The notes under the pieces are model-generated. The model was not told where the DNA came from. It did no database searches and saw only the letters and a program-made list of their open reading frames with translations. 64,000 nucleotides of DNA from Paenisporosarcina sp. OV554 (GTDB taxonomy: Bacteria > Bacillota > Bacilli > Bacillales_A > Planococcaceae), in the NCBI RefSeq assembly GCF_003058165.1, contig NZ_QBUC01000006.1:1-64000 (forward strand), given 5' to 3'. Below, in pieces: positions 17,128 to 25,905 of the stretch (positions within the stretch are counted from its first letter, which is position 1; each line of letters starts with the position of its first letter). Position numbers and translations under genes: made by a program.

Positions 17128-18056
17128 TCTTCTCTCAGACTCCTTCCTGTCATGTGAATAAAGACGTCTTCTAACGTGGACGTTCTAGTTTGAAGATCGG
17201 TCAATTTCAAGTTTTTCATTGAAGTCAATTGAATCAAACTAATTAAAGTCACTTGAAGATCGTCAGTATAAATCACATAGGTATCCTTATTCTTGCCGAC
17301 TTGCTTCACACCATCAAGTGATTCAAGCTCATCCGTAAGGAAATCTCCTTCAAAACGAAACTCAACTGCACTATCAGATTCTAAACTTTTCACGAGACCA
17401 GAAGGTGTATCTAATGCAATTAGATTCCCTTGATCCATAATCGCAATCCGGTCACATAGAACATGTGCTTCATCCATGTAATGTGTGGTTAAAACTGTGG
17501 TCTTGCCTTTTTCTTTTAATTTCAATACGATATCCCATAGTGTTCGTCTAGCTTGAGGATCGAGACCTGTCGTCGGTTCATCCAAGAAAATTATCCATGG
17601 ATCATGAACAAGAGCTAACGCAATGGCAAGGCGTTGTTTCTGACCCCCTGATAAAGTCTTGATTCGACTTTTGGCCTTTTCCGTTAAACTAACTTCCTCA
17701 ATTAATTCAGGGATAGATACGTTTTTTTGATAAAAACTACCATATAATCGAAGGATTTCTTCGACGGTTAGCAGTTCAAATAGTGTGGTCGATTGAAGCT
17801 GGATGCCAATGACTTCTTTGACTTTATTCAAGTCACGAGAAATATCAAATCCCCCGATTATTGCGGTTCCCCCGTCAGGTTTCCTGAGCCCCACCATCAT
17901 TTCTAAAGTCGTCGATTTCCCCGCTCCATTCGGTCCAAGAAGTCCAAATATTTCTCCCTTTCCCACAGTAAAATCAATCCCGTTAACGGCTGTAAAGGTT
18001 CCATACTTCTTAACTAAGCTTTTCACTTCAATCATATTTTCCTGCTGGATGTTCAT
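17124..18056 (-). CDS. ABC exporter ATP-binding protein
   Basis: The 310-residue ATPase has Walker A GPNGAGKST, signature LSGGQKQRLAIAL, Walker B WIIFLDEPTTGLD and the H-loop LTTHYMDEA, then a C-terminal DUF4162-like extension. It is of the DrrA/YhcH class and powers the ABC-2 permease downstream. GGAGAG lies 6 bases before the ATG at 18056. The two genes form a tight operon, possibly with the DUF6526 gene. Confidence 0.92.
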   Translation of the reverse strand: MNIQQENMIEVKSLVKKYGTFTAVNGIDFTVGKGEIFGLLGPNGAGKSTTLEMMVGLRKPDGGTAIIGGFDISRDLNKVKEVIGIQLQSTTLFELLTVEEILRLYGSFYQKNVSIPELIEEVSLTEKAKSRIKTLSGGQKQRLAIALALVHDPWIIFLDEPTTGLDPQARRTLWDIVLKLKEKGKTTVLTTHYMDEAHVLCDRIAIMDQGNLIALDTPSGLVKSLESDSAVEFRFEGDFLTDELESLDGVKQVGKNKDTYVIYTDDLQVTLISLIQLTSMKNLKLTDLQTRTSTLEDVFIHMTGRSLREE

Positions 18057-18215
18057 ACTTCACTCTCCTATCGTGTATCCTTCGTTTCAAAACCGCTTAA
18101 ATGCCAAATTAGCGGTTGAAGAACATTTGTTCTGTCTAGCTTATTGAAAAGACTCTGTTAACTTTTACAGTGGATTTTTTATAAAGATAGGGTGAATCTG
18201 CTCCCTATCCGCGAA

Positions 18216-18400
18216 CGAAGCTAGCGCAGCGTTGCAACACATTTTCATGTTTCGAAGCTAGCGCAGCGTTGCAACGCATTTTCATGTTTCGAAGCTAGCG
18301 CAGCGATGCAACGCATTTTCATGTTTCGAAGCTAGCGTAGCGATGCAACGCATTTTCATGTTTCGAAGCTAGCGTAGCGATGCAGAAACAGAAACAGAAA
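18216..18400. repeat. Tandem 37-bp repeat, five copies, plus a GAAACA microsatellite
   Basis: Units start at 18216, 18253, 18290, 18327 and 18364, exactly 37 bp apart; the last is partial. Each begins CGAAGCTAGCG, then YAGCGWTGCAACGCA, then TTTTCATGTTT. The sequence drifts stepwise along the array (CAGCGTT, CAGCGTT, CAGCGAT, TAGCGAT, TAGCGAT). The array ends in three GAAACA units at about 18384-18401. There are no spacers, so it is not CRISPR. It lies between the ABC exporter and the DUF350 operon end. Confidence 0.85.
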
Positions 18401-18463
18401 CACAGGTTTGTCGCAGATTCCCTCACTTTCAGCAACATCGTTTAACGAGCCATTGAAAAAGAA

Positions 18464-18502
18464 AATCCCCCTTGGACTACTTTAATAGTACAAAGGGGTT
18501 AG
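18464..18502 (-). terminator. Terminator of the DUF350 cassette
   Basis: CCCCTTTG and CAAGGGGG form an imperfect stem around a 15-base loop, followed on the minus strand by ATTTTCTTTTT. It lies just past the DUF350 gene. Confidence 0.6.
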
Positions 18503-18519
18503 ATCAATTAGACCAATAA

Positions 18520-18945
18520 TTAATAAGTTAAACTTGCTGCCACTAGTAATCCTACTACGATAGAAATTGAAAATAAGCTAAAACCAACAGCTAGATTTCC
18601 TTTTTCTACTTCTTCAGCTAAGTTAGTGTTAGGTGTAAGGCCGTATTCAATGATCCAGTACGTAATGACTTGAGTGGCAATCCCGACAAGTCCCCAAATA
18701 AATGCATCTAGCAAATTCACACTACCTGCCCAAACTGTATATATAACAATTCCTAGACCGATTGCTTTCCCCCATAATTTTAAAGCAACAGCAATATTTC
18801 CTTCTTTAATTAACTTCACTTCAGAAAACTTAGTCGTAAATGCAAAAACGGTTAACCCTAGAAGCATGAGTAAAACTCCAACACCAAAGTGTGCTAAAAA
18901 ACTTCCCATTGTTTCTCCTGTAATATATTCCATCATCATCATCAT
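18520..18945 (-). CDS. DUF350 membrane protein
   Basis: A 141-residue protein with four predicted membrane helices in two similar halves (FLAHFGVGVLLMLLGLTVFA and NLAVGFSLFSISIVVGLLVA), matching the DUF350/YjfL family. Its role is unestablished. The frame opens with five consecutive ATG codons that overlap the stop of the upstream synthase gene. A second good start, MGSFLAHF at 18909, is preceded by AGGAGAAACA, so the true N-terminus could be 12 residues shorter. It is the last gene of a four-gene cassette ending at 18464. Confidence 0.8.
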   Translation of the reverse strand: MMMMMEYITGETMGSFLAHFGVGVLLMLLGLTVFAFTTKFSEVKLIKEGNIAVALKLWGKAIGLGIVIYTVWAGSVNLLDAFIWGLVGIATQVITYWIIEYGLTPNTNLAEEVEKGNLAVGFSLFSISIVVGLLVAASLTY

Positions 18946-20225
18946 CCCTTCAAACTCTCTTCTAAGCCTACTGGTAAAAAATAAGATAAGTTATTCGTAA
19001 TTGCACTGCCAGCACGTATCCCTATTGCGCCCGCTTTATTATTTAATAGAAAGCAACCATACATAAGATGTTGTTGCTTTTCACCAGTCGTAGTTTGTAC
19101 TGTTGCTATTGGCAACGGGTGAAACGCTTGATACACCGGTAAGGTCTCACTGTATGTTCTCTGTGGTTCTGCGTTTATTGTTTCCCCCAACCCATTAAAG
19201 ATTTCCACTGTATCCCCTTCTCGTCCAAATGAAGGTTTTCGTACATAAGGTTGATTTGTTTTCAAGAATACGTCAGGTTCTAAATAGGTCGGTAAAAAAT
19301 ACCGACTAATAATTGTATGTTCATCTTTAGTGAAATACTTATCATCTTCATGCAATCCCCAAATAAGTGCTTGAACTGCTTTTGATTGCAATAAAAATGC
19401 TGAAGGAGGATTGATGACCATTACTTTATTCTCAACAATGAGCTTAATTAATTCCTGGCCAATATTTTCATTGGTGGTTGGATCAATATCATTAACTAAA
19501 TGTTCGATTGGATAGGTCTGACGATATAAGATGTCAATCCTTTCCCCACTTGGAGTAAAGACTCCAGGTTCAATAACAATTCCATCTTCATCAACTGGCT
19601 CTGTAAGGATTTTCAACTCATCTAAACTCACATACTCCGAAGGTAGATCCAGATGCTCTTGTAAAAAACGTGTCGTCCACATATCTTCAATATTGTCTCC
19701 GTGTGACGTGAAGACAATTTTGGGTGTTCCCAGTCTATTTAATTGCTTCCAAGAAGCGGTTACTGCTTTTCTCATTTCCCTACGAAGAATGTCTGTGCTT
19801 TCATTATTAGGGTTTTGAAGTCCAAAGTGATTACATACAAAGTCGTTTGCATGAAACGTTTCTTTAATAAATGTTGGGGTATCAGAATTAAATTCAAGAA
19901 GCTTAATATCTGAATTGGATACAACAAAATCAAGTCGTCCGATTATATATTCCTGCGGTATGGTTTTAATTCGGCAATAGGTAAGAGCTTCTTTTGGATA
20001 ACCCAGTTGAAGAAGCGTCTCATCATCCAAATCTCTTAAAAGTGAAGCAACTTTCACAAAAATAGCGCCTACTTTTTCCGCTGCTACTCGAATTTCATGA
20101 ATATCCGCATGCGTTTGTTTATGGATGTCTAACAACGCATATTCAACGTCATATAAATCTGGGAAAAAGTAAGGAACTTGACTGTATACTCTTTCTCTAT
20201 CAATTTGAAATTGTGGGTTTATCAC
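18942..20225 (-). CDS. Glutathionylspermidine synthase-like ATP-grasp ligase
   Basis: This 427-residue protein resembles the C-terminal synthetase domain of E. coli Gsp and the YjfC/YgiC group, ATP-dependent amide ligases related to glutathionylspermidine synthase. Motifs include GRLDFVVSNSDIKLLEFNSDTPTF (about residues 94-117), HEDDKYFTKDEHTIISRYFLP and the nucleotide-binding YVRKPSFGREGDTVEIF. Gram-positive bacteria generally lack glutathionylspermidine, so the substrate is probably another amine and peptide or acid. It overlaps the lipoprotein gene by 4 bases upstream and the DUF350 gene downstream, so the proteins likely work together. Confidence 0.85.
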   Translation of the reverse strand: MINPQFQIDRERVYSQVPYFFPDLYDVEYALLDIHKQTHADIHEIRVAAEKVGAIFVKVASLLRDLDDETLLQLGYPKEALTYCRIKTIPQEYIIGRLDFVVSNSDIKLLEFNSDTPTFIKETFHANDFVCNHFGLQNPNNESTDILRREMRKAVTASWKQLNRLGTPKIVFTSHGDNIEDMWTTRFLQEHLDLPSEYVSLDELKILTEPVDEDGIVIEPGVFTPSGERIDILYRQTYPIEHLVNDIDPTTNENIGQELIKLIVENKVMVINPPSAFLLQSKAVQALIWGLHEDDKYFTKDEHTIISRYFLPTYLEPDVFLKTNQPYVRKPSFGREGDTVEIFNGLGETINAEPQRTYSETLPVYQAFHPLPIATVQTTTGEKQQHLMYGCFLLNNKAGAIGIRAGSAITNNLSYFLPVGLEESLKG

Positions 20226-20569
20226 CCTCCAAATCCTCCTTTAGAGCCACTTCCTATACCGGATTTATAATTGCTTTGTGCGTTTTTGTATTTGTTTAAG
20301 TTACTTGAATAATTAGGTGAGCTTCTCAAAGCAGAACGATTACTAAACATACTCCCTAAAAGATAATAAGCTCCAAAATGACTTGATTTTCTGTCATCAC
20401 AATAATACGTTCCTTCTTCATCATCCCATTCCCAATCATCACACTCATACTCTGTCGGTTCAGGTGGTAAAGACGCGGATGACTCGTATTGATTTTGACC
20501 ACATCCTGACATACTGAAAGCCATAACAGATGTTGCTACTCCTGCCATCAACTTTTTGGTTTTATTCAT
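20222..20569 (-). CDS. Small lipoprotein, YjfM/YgiB-like position
   Basis: The 115-residue product has a lipoprotein signal (KKLMAGVATSVMAFSMSGC, lipobox SMSGC with Cys at residue 23). An acidic Trp/Tyr/Cys-containing middle follows (YECDDWEWDDEEGTYYCDD), then a Gly/Ser-rich tail. It would be anchored to the outer face of the membrane. In E. coli yjfLMC the equivalent slot holds a DUF1190 lipoprotein-like protein with a similar low-complexity tail. Overlaps of 4 bases on both sides indicate a tight operon. Confidence 0.75.
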   Translation of the reverse strand: MNKTKKLMAGVATSVMAFSMSGCGQNQYESSASLPPEPTEYECDDWEWDDEEGTYYCDDRKSSHFGAYYLLGSMFSNRSALRSSPNYSSNLNKYKNAQSNYKSGIGSGSKGGFGG

Positions 20570-21030
20570 GATCTATTTCCCTCCATTTTGTAACCTGTCT
20601 TTATCAAATACAGAACATATACTCGGCGGTCTTCATCAATCTCAGAAGAGTCTTTCTCCCATTCCTGTCCATCGATGAAGTGGTAATCAGAACCTATATG
20701 AGCAAGGATATCAATATGATGATCGAATTCAAGTTTTTTTAGGAGTGGATGATTCGCTCTACCATTAAATTCACGCATTTCTAACTGTAATGCGCCATTT
20801 AGATTGAATTCTTCCTTTTCCACTTCGCCTTCTTCATGCTTCGTTACGTAAATCACATGCCAATCACCTTCAATAGCAGAAGACGTCTGCTTATATACAG
20901 TTCCTTCTTTAATAAAAAAATCGCATCCTCTTCGAGCAAGAACCTGTTGTAAATCAATCTGTTCATAATGAAATAACGGTTCAGAAGAGTTGTTTCCTTT
21001 AAATAAGCGGTATTCAAGTGAAGTATTCAC
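20566..21030 (-). CDS. Hypothetical protein, first gene of the DUF350 cassette
   Basis: A 154-residue soluble protein without signal peptide or membrane segment. It contains GDWHVIYVTKHEEGEVEKEEF, the hydrophobic-acidic alternation LNGALQLEMREFNG and HHIDILAHIGSDYHFIDGQ. I do not recognise a family; its position suggests the DUF2491/YjfK slot of the E. coli cassette, which is inference only. The start is GTG at 21030, with AAAGGAC about 12 bases upstream. It is translationally coupled to the lipoprotein gene. Confidence 0.65.
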   Translation of the reverse strand: MNTSLEYRLFKGNNSSEPLFHYEQIDLQQVLARRGCDFFIKEGTVYKQTSSAIEGDWHVIYVTKHEEGEVEKEEFNLNGALQLEMREFNGRANHPLLKKLEFDHHIDILAHIGSDYHFIDGQEWEKDSSEIDEDRRVYVLYLIKTGYKMEGNRS

Positions 21031-21177
21031 TTGTTCATCAGTCCTTTCACCAAGCGTCCTCTACATATACGATTTGATATGTTTATGGTTTCATTTTAAT
21101 AATGAGTTGCCAAATTCTATTGTATACCAGTGTAAAGTCCATATCACTCTGTTCTAAAAAAATTGTTTGTTAATAAT

Positions 21178-21191
21178 GATAATGAATTATC
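21178..21191. promoter_or_regulatory. Near-palindrome upstream of the TGA-interrupted gene
   Basis: GATAATGAATTATC has arms GATAAT and ATTATC separated by GA. It resembles a Fur-type half-site pair, but the spacing differs from the usual 7-1-7 box by one base, so the assignment is weak. TTGAAA near 21199 and a TATGTAATAAT near 21225 could be the promoter. Confidence 0.25.
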
Positions 21192-21262
21192 CAATTATTT
21201 GAAACTATATTATTATCGATTCGCATATGTAATAATAACTATTTTTATTGGAGATGGAATGG

Positions 21263-21676
21263 ATGAGTAAGCTAGTAACAAATTGTGTACGATTTGCTGT
21301 TGCTTGTTCAAATGAAAGGAAAACAGAATACCCTGCAAAAGAAAGTCACTTAGAGGATGTAATTTTTGTAGGGCAAGAAAATCAAAATAATCAATTAGTG
21401 TTCAACTGAGATGAACTAAAAATTATCAAAGATGAATTTGAGGTTAAACCGGACATCACACCATCTGATGCAGAAGGAAAGGAAAAATCGGAGATTGTCT
21501 ATCATGATATAAAAATTAAATCGAAAGATGATAAATACTTCATCACAGGTTCAGATGATTTTTCATTAATACTTCAAAGAGTAGGGGAGCGTATCGTAGT
21601 GGATGAATTAGTACGAGTAAAACACTTAAATAGTCGAGTTCTTTTGTGTGAAATTTCTTACTCAGTTATCACTTAA
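21263..21676 (+). pseudogene. Hypothetical gene interrupted by a single in-frame TGA
   Basis: A frame of 137 codons starts at ATG 21263, after GGAGATGG, and ends at TAA 21674-21676. It contains one TGA at codon 49 (21407-21409). Both sides read as one normal protein: MSKLVTNCVRFAVACSNERK at the start, then QNNQLVFN, TGA, DELKIIKDEF, later YHDIKIKSKDDKYFITGSDD and the end LNSRVLLCEISYSVIT. A TGG (Trp) to TGA change explains it most simply. The gene keeps its own ribosome site and a perfect terminator, so decay looks recent or the stop is read through. The family is not recognised. Confidence 0.65.
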
Positions 21677-21716
21677 ATGGACTGGATTCTTAAGTTAAAG
21701 AATCCAGTCCATTTTT
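21675..21716 (+). terminator. Terminator of the TGA-interrupted gene
   Basis: AAATGGACTGGATTCTT pairs perfectly with AAGAATCCAGTCCATTT around a short loop and is followed by T residues. Confidence 0.85.
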
Positions 21717-21778
21717 AATTTGGTTCAAATTCATCATTAACATTAATCATAGCTTAAATAAAAATTTTATATCAATTT

Positions 21779-22762
21779 TCAAGCCATAATCTTTGGCTTT
21801 CTTTGAGCCAATATTGGGGCTTTATAGTCGATTTCTTCGCCTGTTTCAATATCAATAAATGTACTGGTTTCATTAAACCAACGATCTGGCGCTTCATGTC
21901 CCCAAAATGTTTGACGGAGCGGGTCATTTAAATCCCAACGAATTGGCTTTAAGTCTGGGTCGGTTGTTAAATAATCGCCCGTATATAATTCAATTCGATG
22001 ACCATCTGGGTCTCTCAAATAAAGGAAGAATGCATTGGATAACCCATGTCGACCTGGTCCTCGCTCTATTGAGTGTGCATACCCCATACTTGCTAATACG
22101 TCACAACAATCGAGAATGCTGAGTCTGTCTGTTAGCGAATAAGCGAAATGATGCAGTTTTGGTCCAGGTCCATTCATAAATGCTTGATCGTGAACTGTTG
22201 GCTTTCGGTAAAGCCATGCTGCCCACAAATCTCCATCCTCAGTTTCTGTATACTCAGAACATGAGAAACCTAAGTTATCTATATAAAAATCATATGCTTT
22301 TTGAACATCTGGCACTGCACAGTTAGCGTGGTCTATTCGCTGAATCTTCGCTCCACGATAAAGATCATAGCGTTGAAGCATCCTATTGACAGTTGTCATT
22401 TCCGAAAAAAACTCTAATGGAATACCTGAGATATCATGAGCTCGAAGAGTTCTCCCCAACGCATGTTGTGTTCCTTTTGGCATCCATTTTGTTTTTAGAC
22501 CTTTAGACATAAACAGTTTTTCAATTTCTTCAAGGTCTTGTTCCTTTTCTACTTTGTAACTAAGTACTTCAACAGTGGCTTTATCCGCTTTTTTCAATAG
22601 TAAACTATGATGTGAATGTTCTTCGAGACCTCTTAAGTAAATATGATTTTCATCACTTTCTGTTTCAATCATGCCCAATCCATTTACGTAAAACTCCCGA
22701 GATGCCTGTATATTTGTAACGTGAAGAACGGTTCTCGCGATACGAATAATTGAAAAATCCAT
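21779..22762 (-). CDS. hpaD: 3,4-dihydroxyphenylacetate 2,3-dioxygenase
   Basis: This 327-residue extradiol dioxygenase of the VOC superfamily opens the ring of homoprotocatechuate between carbons 2 and 3. Two VOC repeats are visible, from RIARTVLHVTNIQASREFY and from QRIDHANCAVPDVQKAYDFY. The metal ligands are expected at His in DHANC, His in KLHHFAY and Glu in RIELYTGDY. Length matches Gram-positive HpaD (MndD type). The start is ATG 22762, since family members begin MDF; upstream GTG codons at 22768-22774 are less likely. It is the last gene of the hpa operon, 21 bp after hpaE. Confidence 0.92.
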   Translation of the reverse strand: MDFSIIRIARTVLHVTNIQASREFYVNGLGMIETESDENHIYLRGLEEHSHHSLLLKKADKATVEVLSYKVEKEQDLEEIEKLFMSKGLKTKWMPKGTQHALGRTLRAHDISGIPLEFFSEMTTVNRMLQRYDLYRGAKIQRIDHANCAVPDVQKAYDFYIDNLGFSCSEYTETEDGDLWAAWLYRKPTVHDQAFMNGPGPKLHHFAYSLTDRLSILDCCDVLASMGYAHSIERGPGRHGLSNAFFLYLRDPDGHRIELYTGDYLTTDPDLKPIRWDLNDPLRQTFWGHEAPDRWFNETSTFIDIETGEEIDYKAPILAQRKPKIMA

Positions 22763-22783
22763 GGTGTTCACCACACTTTCCTT

Positions 22784-24292
22784 TTATTTTCCGAACTGTT
22801 GAATATGATGGTCAGCAATTGAAACGTGAATGATTTTTTGCTCCGTATAAAATTCGAAACCGTAATGTCCACCTTCACGACCGATTCCTGAAGACTTAGA
22901 GCCTCCAAAAGGTGTTCTTAAATCTCGAACATTCTGAGCATTTACCCATAACATTCCCGCTTCTACTTTATGTGCTACGCGGTGACCTCGTTTAATATCA
23001 TTTGTCCAAACATAACCCGCAAGTCCGTACTTGATATCGTTAGCAAGCTTAATAGCTTCTTCTTCATCTTTAAATGTCATCACTGTTAACACTGGACCGA
23101 AAATTTCTTCTTGTGCAACACGCATATGATTTTTAGCATTTAGAATCAGTGTCGGTGCTACAAAGTTCCCTTTTGCTATCTCTGCTGGGATGTCTGCTGT
23201 AATTACTTCAGTGCCTTCTTCTTTGGCAATATCTAAGTAACTTTTAACCTTAGTAAAATGGCCTTTATCAATCAATGGCCCGACTTCTGTAACTTCGTCT
23301 AGAGGGTCGCCAAGTTTAATGTTTGCAACGCGTTTCTTCAACGCAGCTACAAACTGATCTTTTATTCCTTCCTGCACAAACAGTCGTGAGTTAGCCGTAC
23401 ATCGTTCGCCATTAAAAGAATAAATCCCCCATACACATGCATCTAATGCTCGATCGAAATCAGCATCTTCAAAAACAATAATTGGTGATTTTCCACCAAG
23501 TTCCATCGAGCAACTTTTCAATGTATCTGCACTGTTTTTAATAATGGTTGAACCCGTTTTGGTTTCCCCGGTAAACGAAATGAGCTGAACATCCGGATGC
23601 TTTACTAGCGCATCGCCTGCAGTCTCACCGTATCCATGCACAACGTTGAAAACACCTTTTGGAAGATTGGCTTTATGAATAATTTCTGCTAATAGATTCG
23701 CTGATAATGGAGAAAGTTCTGCTGGCTTAAGCACAACTGTATTACCCGTCGCGAGTGCTGGTGCCACTTTCCAAGTTTCTAGCATAAATGGTGCATTCCA
23801 CGGTGTGATTAATCCAGCGACACCTACGGGAGCGTTAATTGTGTAGTTGATAAATTCATCGTCTACTTGATAGGCATCTCCAACAAGACGACTTTCTACC
23901 ATACGTGCATAAAATCTAAAATTTTCTGAAGCTCGACTTACCATCTTTCTCGTTTGGCTAATCGGAAGCCCTGTATCTAGCGATTCTAAAAACGATATTT
24001 TTTCTACCTCTTCATCAATAAGGTCAGCTATCCGATATATATAGGACATTCTCTTCGTTAGTTTCATCGTTTTCCAAGGACCATGATCAAAAGCTTCACG
24101 AGCAGCTGCTACAGCCTTGTTGATATCTTCAGATTGTCCTTCAGCTACTTCATTGATTTGTTCATTCGTAAATGGGTTCATGTTTTTAATCGTCGTCCCG
24201 CTTGACGAAGAACTAAATTCCCCATTGATATAGAGTAAAATATTGTTTTGTGTTTCATGTTTTAAAGCAATTTTCTCGCGAGAAGATACCAT
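22784..24292 (-). CDS. hpaE: 5-carboxymethyl-2-hydroxymuconate semialdehyde dehydrogenase
   Basis: A 502-residue NAD-dependent aldehyde dehydrogenase acting on the ring-cleavage product of HpaD. The ALDH motifs are present: LITPWNAPFMLETWK, FTGETKTGS, the Glu in MELGGKSPIIVFEDADF and the catalytic Cys in FNGERCTANSRLFV. The ending GIGREGGHYGFEFYTEQKII is characteristic of HpaE. The start at ATG 24292 follows AGGTGAT; a GTG three codons upstream overlaps that site. It lies between the aldolase-like gene and hpaD. Confidence 0.92.
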   Translation of the reverse strand: MVSSREKIALKHETQNNILLYINGEFSSSSSGTTIKNMNPFTNEQINEVAEGQSEDINKAVAAAREAFDHGPWKTMKLTKRMSYIYRIADLIDEEVEKISFLESLDTGLPISQTRKMVSRASENFRFYARMVESRLVGDAYQVDDEFINYTINAPVGVAGLITPWNAPFMLETWKVAPALATGNTVVLKPAELSPLSANLLAEIIHKANLPKGVFNVVHGYGETAGDALVKHPDVQLISFTGETKTGSTIIKNSADTLKSCSMELGGKSPIIVFEDADFDRALDACVWGIYSFNGERCTANSRLFVQEGIKDQFVAALKKRVANIKLGDPLDEVTEVGPLIDKGHFTKVKSYLDIAKEEGTEVITADIPAEIAKGNFVAPTLILNAKNHMRVAQEEIFGPVLTVMTFKDEEEAIKLANDIKYGLAGYVWTNDIKRGHRVAHKVEAGMLWVNAQNVRDLRTPFGGSKSSGIGREGGHYGFEFYTEQKIIHVSIADHHIQQFGK

Positions 24293-24345
24293 ACTTATCA
24301 CCTATATCCTTAATAATTTTGTCGTGATCATTCAAGATATTATTG

Positions 24346-25275
24346 TTAGGTTGTTGCCGCTTCTTTTGGCAATTTCCCAAGTTCGATGAGTGTATCGCGA
24401 ACTTCTTTTTTTAGTCCCTCTGAAGGGAAGCCTAACGGCAGTCGAAGCTTCGGATTAATTTTCCCCATCATGCCAAGTGCAACTTTTGCGGGTCCAGGAT
24501 TGGTATCTTTAAACAACACATCATTCAGCGGCATTAATTCGAAGTGAAGATCCTGACATCTTGCCACGTCACCCGCTTGCCATGCATTATATAATTCGGC
24601 CACTTTGACCGGTTCGACATTGGCTGTCGCACTGATGAATCCAGCTCCTCCAATAGCAAGCATCGGATAGCAGAGCAGTTCAATCCCCGAATACAATAGG
24701 AAGTCCCTGCCACAGTTCAGCAAAACACGGTTAACATGTTCAAAGTCTTTGTTCGCTTCTTTGACTCCTACGATATTAGGACAATCTTCAGCAAGTCGTT
24801 TCATCGTACTTACTTCCATATTGACAGCTGAACGACCAGGGATGTTGTAAATAATGATTGGAGTTTTAACTGAATCTGCAACAGTTTTAAAATGTTGATA
24901 AAGTGCTTCTTGGTTTGGCCTATTATAATAAGGGACGATAACCATTGCCGCATCTGCGCCTATTTCTTCAGCATACTTCGTTAGTTCCATCGTCTCGTCG
25001 TGATTCGTTGAACCTGTCCCTGGCGCAAAAAATACACGTCCATCAATCGTTTCCTTCGCAAGATCCATCACTCTTTTTCTTTCAGCAATTGTTAATGAGC
25101 TCGGTTCCCCACTTGTACCTGTAACAGAAATGCCGTGACTTCCGCTTTCAATCTGCCAGTTAATCAATTCGATAAATGCTTTTTCGTCAATCTCACCGCT
25201 CTCAGTAAATGGTGTAACGACGGGACAAATAGAACCTCTTAACTTTCTTTTCGCTTCTTCGTATGCCAAAATCAT
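24346..25275 (-). CDS. DapA-family aldolase in the HpaI position
   Basis: The 309-residue protein is a (beta/alpha)8 class I lyase of the dihydrodipicolinate synthase family. Key signs are GTSGEPSSLT, the Tyr in VIVPYYNRPNQEAL, IYNIPGRS and the Schiff-base Lys in NIVGVKEANKD. In the hpa operon it most likely splits 2,4-dihydroxyhept-2-enedioate to pyruvate and succinate semialdehyde, a job done in E. coli by the unrelated metal-dependent HpaI. That role is inferred from position; true DapA is an alternative but would not belong here. Confidence 0.85.
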   Translation of the reverse strand: MILAYEEAKRKLRGSICPVVTPFTESGEIDEKAFIELINWQIESGSHGISVTGTSGEPSSLTIAERKRVMDLAKETIDGRVFFAPGTGSTNHDETMELTKYAEEIGADAAMVIVPYYNRPNQEALYQHFKTVADSVKTPIIIYNIPGRSAVNMEVSTMKRLAEDCPNIVGVKEANKDFEHVNRVLLNCGRDFLLYSGIELLCYPMLAIGGAGFISATANVEPVKVAELYNAWQAGDVARCQDLHFELMPLNDVLFKDTNPGPAKVALGMMGKINPKLRLPLGFPSEGLKKEVRDTLIELGKLPKEAATT

Positions 25276-25334
25276 CTACTCCTTCTAGTCATTAAAGTCG
25301 GTAAAGGTTATTAAACTTCGTTTTATCTAGGTGA

Positions 25335-25826
25335 TTACTCTTGAAGTTCTTTTAGTTCGCGATACTTTCCTTGGCTATAAATTAAGGGAGCTTTTTGCTC
25401 AAGCTTCACTCCAGTTACTTGGCCGATATAAACGGTATGATCACCGACTACATATTCGCTATGTAGTGTACAAGTAATGACAGCTAAAGCATCTGCAAGG
25501 GTTGGTAAACCTTTATATGAAGAGAACGTAATTTCATGCTCCAAATTAAGTTGACCAGAGAATTGTTTTGACTCGTCTTGTTGGTTAGACGTTAATATAT
25601 TAACAGCGAATTGTTTTGCATCTTTAATATGTTGCAACATTCTTGCGTGTTCTCCTACACTAATAGCAATAAGCTTTGGGTTTAAAGAAATCGACATGAA
25701 TGCATTTGCCGTCATGCCATGTACCTCACCAGCAACTTCAGTGGTTATGACCGTTACACCAGTTGCAAAACTCCCCATAGCATTTCTAAATAAACGATCG
25801 TCTACTTCTTGGTTTTCGATCTGCAT
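25335..25826 (-). CDS. hpaC: Flavin reductase of 4-hydroxyphenylacetate 3-monooxygenase
   Basis: This 163-residue short-chain flavin reductase supplies reduced FAD to HpaB. The FMN/FAD-binding motif AMGSFATGVTVITT and the GMTANAFMSISLNPKLIAISV stretch are diagnostic. The start at ATG 25826 follows AAAGGAGATTGTAAG; the frame extends 11 codons upstream without a ribosome site. It lies 79 bp after hpaB and belongs to the same operon. Confidence 0.92.
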   Translation of the reverse strand: MQIENQEVDDRLFRNAMGSFATGVTVITTEVAGEVHGMTANAFMSISLNPKLIAISVGEHARMLQHIKDAKQFAVNILTSNQQDESKQFSGQLNLEHEITFSSYKGLPTLADALAVITCTLHSEYVVGDHTVYIGQVTGVKLEQKAPLIYSQGKYRELKELQE

Positions 25827-25905
25827 CTTACAATCTCCTTTCTTTCGAATCAGCCACATCTTTAAAATCTCTCGGTTTTCAGCGAGTTAGCTTAGGGTGA
25901 CTTTT

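Noticed and set aside
18216-18400. Possible CRISPR array
   Set aside because: The 37-bp units are directly adjacent with no unique spacers, and no cas genes are near.
21178-21191. Fur box
   Set aside because: The spacing is one base off the usual pattern and the downstream gene has no iron link; listed only as a near-palindrome.
24346-25275. Lysine-biosynthesis dihydrodipicolinate synthase
   Set aside because: The fold agrees, but the gene lies inside the hpa operon between hpaC and hpaE with operon spacing.
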